Assembly (NCBI GenBank): GCA_937896295.1
Contig: CALBME010000009.1
Span: 1-7,462 of the forward strand
Direction: 5' to 3'
Length of the DNA stretch: 7,462 nt
Origin: an uncultured Micavibrio sp.
GTDB lineage: Bacteria > Pseudomonadota > Alphaproteobacteria > Micavibrionales > UBA1664
The notes beneath the pieces are model-generated. The model was not told the DNA's origin and made no database searches. It worked only from the letters and a program-made list of their open reading frames with translations. The position numbers were made by a program, and so were the translations under genes. Every line of letters starts with the position of its first letter. Position 1 is the stretch's first letter. Of this stretch, positions 5,726 through 7,462 are shown piece after piece.

Positions 5726-7462
5726 ATGACCCCGCAACCCGCCCGCAAGGACACGCCTACGTCCACGACCGCCCTGCTCGACCGCGTGCATACACCGGCC
5801 GATATGAAGGCGCTATCCGATGAACAGCTGCGCCAGCTGGCGGACGAATTGCGTGCTGAAACCATTTCGGCGGTTTCCGTCACCGGCGGACATCTTGGCG
5901 CGGGCTTAGGCGTGGTCGAACTGACCGTCGCCATTCACGCCGTTTTCAACACACCTGACGACCGTCTGATCTGGGATGTCGGGCACCAGGCCTATCCGCA
6001 TAAAATTCTTACCGGCCGCCGCGACCGCATCCGCACCCTGCGCATGGGCGGCGGGCTGTCGGGCTTTACCAAGCGGGCTGAAAGCGAATACGACCCCTTC
6101 GGCGCGGCGCATTCATCCACCTCCATCTCCGCCGGTCTGGGCATGGCTGTGGCGCGTGATCTCAAAGGCGGCAACAATAACGTCATCGCCGTGATCGGTG
6201 ACGGCTCCATCTCCGCCGGCATGGCGTATGAAGCCATGAACAACGCGGGCGCGCTCGACTCCAACCTCATCGTCATCCTGAATGACAACGACATGTCCAT
6301 CGCCCCGCCCGTCGGCGCGATGAGCCGCTACCTGACCAAGCTGGTGTCGTCCAAGCCCTATATCGGCGCGCGCGAAACCGCCAAGCGTATTACCAAAATT
6401 CTGCCCGAACCCTTCCAGAAAGTCGCCCGCCGGGCGGAGGAAACCGCCCGCGTCGCCCTCGGTCACGGCACATTGTTCGAGGAAATGGGTTTTTACTACA
6501 TCGGTCCCGTCGACGGTCACGACCTCGATACGCTGCTGCCGATCCTGCGCAACCTGCGCGATACGCGCCATGACGGCCCCATCCTGCTGCACGCCATCAC
6601 CAAAAAGGGCAAGGGTTACGCCCCGGCCGAAGGCGCACCCGACAAAATGCACGGCGTCACCAAATTCGACGTCGTCTCCGGCACGCAGGAAAAGGCAAAG
6701 CTCAGCGCGCCGTCCTACACATCCGTCTTCGCACGGGAACTCATCAAACATGCCAGGATTGATGACCGCATCGTCGGCATCACCGCCGCCATGCCGGGCG
6801 GCACGGGCATGGACGCCTTTGGCGACGCCTTTCCTGACCGCATGTTCGATGTCGGCATCGCTGAACAGCATGCGGTCACCTTTGCCGCCGGCCTCGCATC
6901 CGAAGGCATGAAACCGTTCTGCGCGATCTATTCGACTTTCCTGCAACGCGGCTATGACCAGCTGGTCCACGATGTCGCCATTCAAAATCTGCCCGTGCGT
7001 TTTGCCATGGACCGCGCCGGTCTTGTCGGCGCCGATGGATGTACCCATGCCGGGGCGTTTGATATCGCCTATCTCGGCTGCCTGCCCAACATGATGCTGA
7101 TGGCCCCGGCTGACGAGGCGGAACTCGCCGCCGTCATCGCCACCGCCGTCGCCTATGATGACGGCCCCTGCGCCTTCCGCTATCCGCGCGGCAATGGCAC
7201 CGGCATCGCCATTCCCGATCTTGCCAGTCCGCTATCCATCGGCCGCGGCCGCATCGTTCGCGAAGGCACCGACGTCGCCATCCTGTCTTACGGCACGCGC
7301 CTGCAGGAATGCCTTGCTGCCGCCGACATGCTGGCGGCTAAAAACATTTCCGTTACGGTGGCCGATGCACGTTTTGCCAAACCGCTGGACACACAGCTTG
7401 TGAACGATCTGGTCAAAAATCACCGTACGCTTGTCACGATTGAGGAAAGATCGGAAGAGCGT
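5726..7462 (+). CDS. dxs: 1-deoxy-D-xylulose-5-phosphate synthase, 3' end missing
   Basis: A thiamine-diphosphate enzyme of the cytosol that condenses pyruvate and glyceraldehyde 3-phosphate to DXP, the entry step of MEP isoprenoid synthesis. The frame from ATG 5726 is open to the window end; 574 codons (to 7447) are trustworthy and roughly 60 residues are missing. Seen are H56 in TGGHLGAG, the diphosphate/Mg site G158-D159-G160 with N188 in LNDND, the catalytic glutamate E380 in FDVGIAEQHAVTFAAG, and H441 in GADGCTHAG. These correspond to E. coli H49, D152, N181, E370 and H431 by motif. The conserved N-terminal LLDRVHTPADMKAL begins at about residue 17, so the chosen start adds a short extension; no Shine-Dalgarno sequence is present. 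All key residues are intact, so it should be active. The final codons read EE-RSEER where the family has EEGS, because the last 15 bases are adapter. Confidence 0.97.
   Translation, partial: MTPQPARKDTPTSTTALLDRVHTPADMKALSDEQLRQLADELRAETISAVSVTGGHLGAGLGVVELTVAIHAVFNTPDDRLIWDVGHQAYPHKILTGRRDRIRTLRMGGGLSGFTKRAESEYDPFGAAHSSTSISAGLGMAVARDLKGGNNNVIAVIGDGSISAGMAYEAMNNAGALDSNLIVILNDNDMSIAPPVGAMSRYLTKLVSSKPYIGARETAKRITKILPEPFQKVARRAEETARVALGHGTLFEEMGFYYIGPVDGHDLDTLLPILRNLRDTRHDGPILLHAITKKGKGYAPAEGAPDKMHGVTKFDVVSGTQEKAKLSAPSYTSVFARELIKHARIDDRIVGITAAMPGGTGMDAFGDAFPDRMFDVGIAEQHAVTFAAGLASEGMKPFCAIYSTFLQRGYDQLVHDVAIQNLPVRFAMDRAGLVGADGCTHAGAFDIAYLGCLPNMMLMAPADEAELAAVIATAVAYDDGPCAFRYPRGNGTGIAIPDLASPLSIGRGRIVREGTDVAILSYGTRLQECLAAADMLAAKNISVTVADARFAKPLDTQLVNDLVKNHRTLVTIEERSEER
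7448..7462. other. Illumina adapter remnant (assembly artefact)
   Basis: AGATCGGAAGAGCGT equals the first 15 bases of the standard Illumina TruSeq-type adapter read-through. It interrupts the conserved DXS motif TIEEG just after the second glutamate. It is therefore not genomic DNA, and the contig really ends at 7447. Confidence 0.92.

Noticed and set aside
6113..7048. Long open frame on the minus strand opposite dxs (311 codons)
   Set aside because: It lies wholly within dxs, whose catalytic motifs are all in the plus-strand frame. High GC with third-position bias makes long antisense frames common, and the translation has no recognisable domain.

Overview
The window looks like a contig-end fragment from an alphaproteobacterium. 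This rests on three things: the deduced DXS and CysK proteins read like alphaproteobacterial members, most of the DNA is GC-rich with strong third-position GC bias, and there is a GAAC-N7-GAAC direct repeat, the LexA (SOS) box form typical of that class. Genus cannot be set from the sequence alone. Both ends cut through genes. The last 15 bases match the start of the standard Illumina sequencing adapter and should not be read as genome.

Left part (1-2513): the 5' part of a cysteine synthase gene (cysK) runs leftwards off the window. Divergent from it, across a 164-base gap, is a two-gene unit whose reading frames overlap by four bases. The first gene encodes a radical SAM protein with a helix-hairpin-helix tail (the TIGR03916 type, 'putative DNA modification/repair radical SAM protein'). 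The second encodes its constant partner, a DUF4130/TIGR03915-type 'probable DNA metabolism protein', here without the uracil-DNA-glycosylase-like fusion. The pair's candidate promoter has a LexA-type box exactly between its -35 and -10 elements. The radical SAM protein also ends in a sliding-clamp-binding-like motif. Together these point to a poorly characterised DNA-damage-response system, the most interesting content of the window.

Middle part (2551-5110): a TPR protein with a GT9/heptosyltransferase-like C-terminal half follows only 37 bases after the pair. Next is a lone Mrr-type restriction endonuclease gene of clearly lower GC, probably acquired, whose end lies 15 bases from the 3' end of a convergent tRNA-Glu(UUC) gene.

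Right part (5111-7462): a small low-affinity iron permease-family membrane protein, then dxs (first enzyme of the MEP isoprenoid pathway), cut at the window end. No convincing intrinsic terminator was seen. Most starts lack a Shine-Dalgarno sequence, and several have a promoter-like -10 element 6-10 bases before the start codon, suggesting leaderless or very short-leader transcripts. The longest stretch without a gene is the 164-base gap at 335-498, so no large region is left unexplained.
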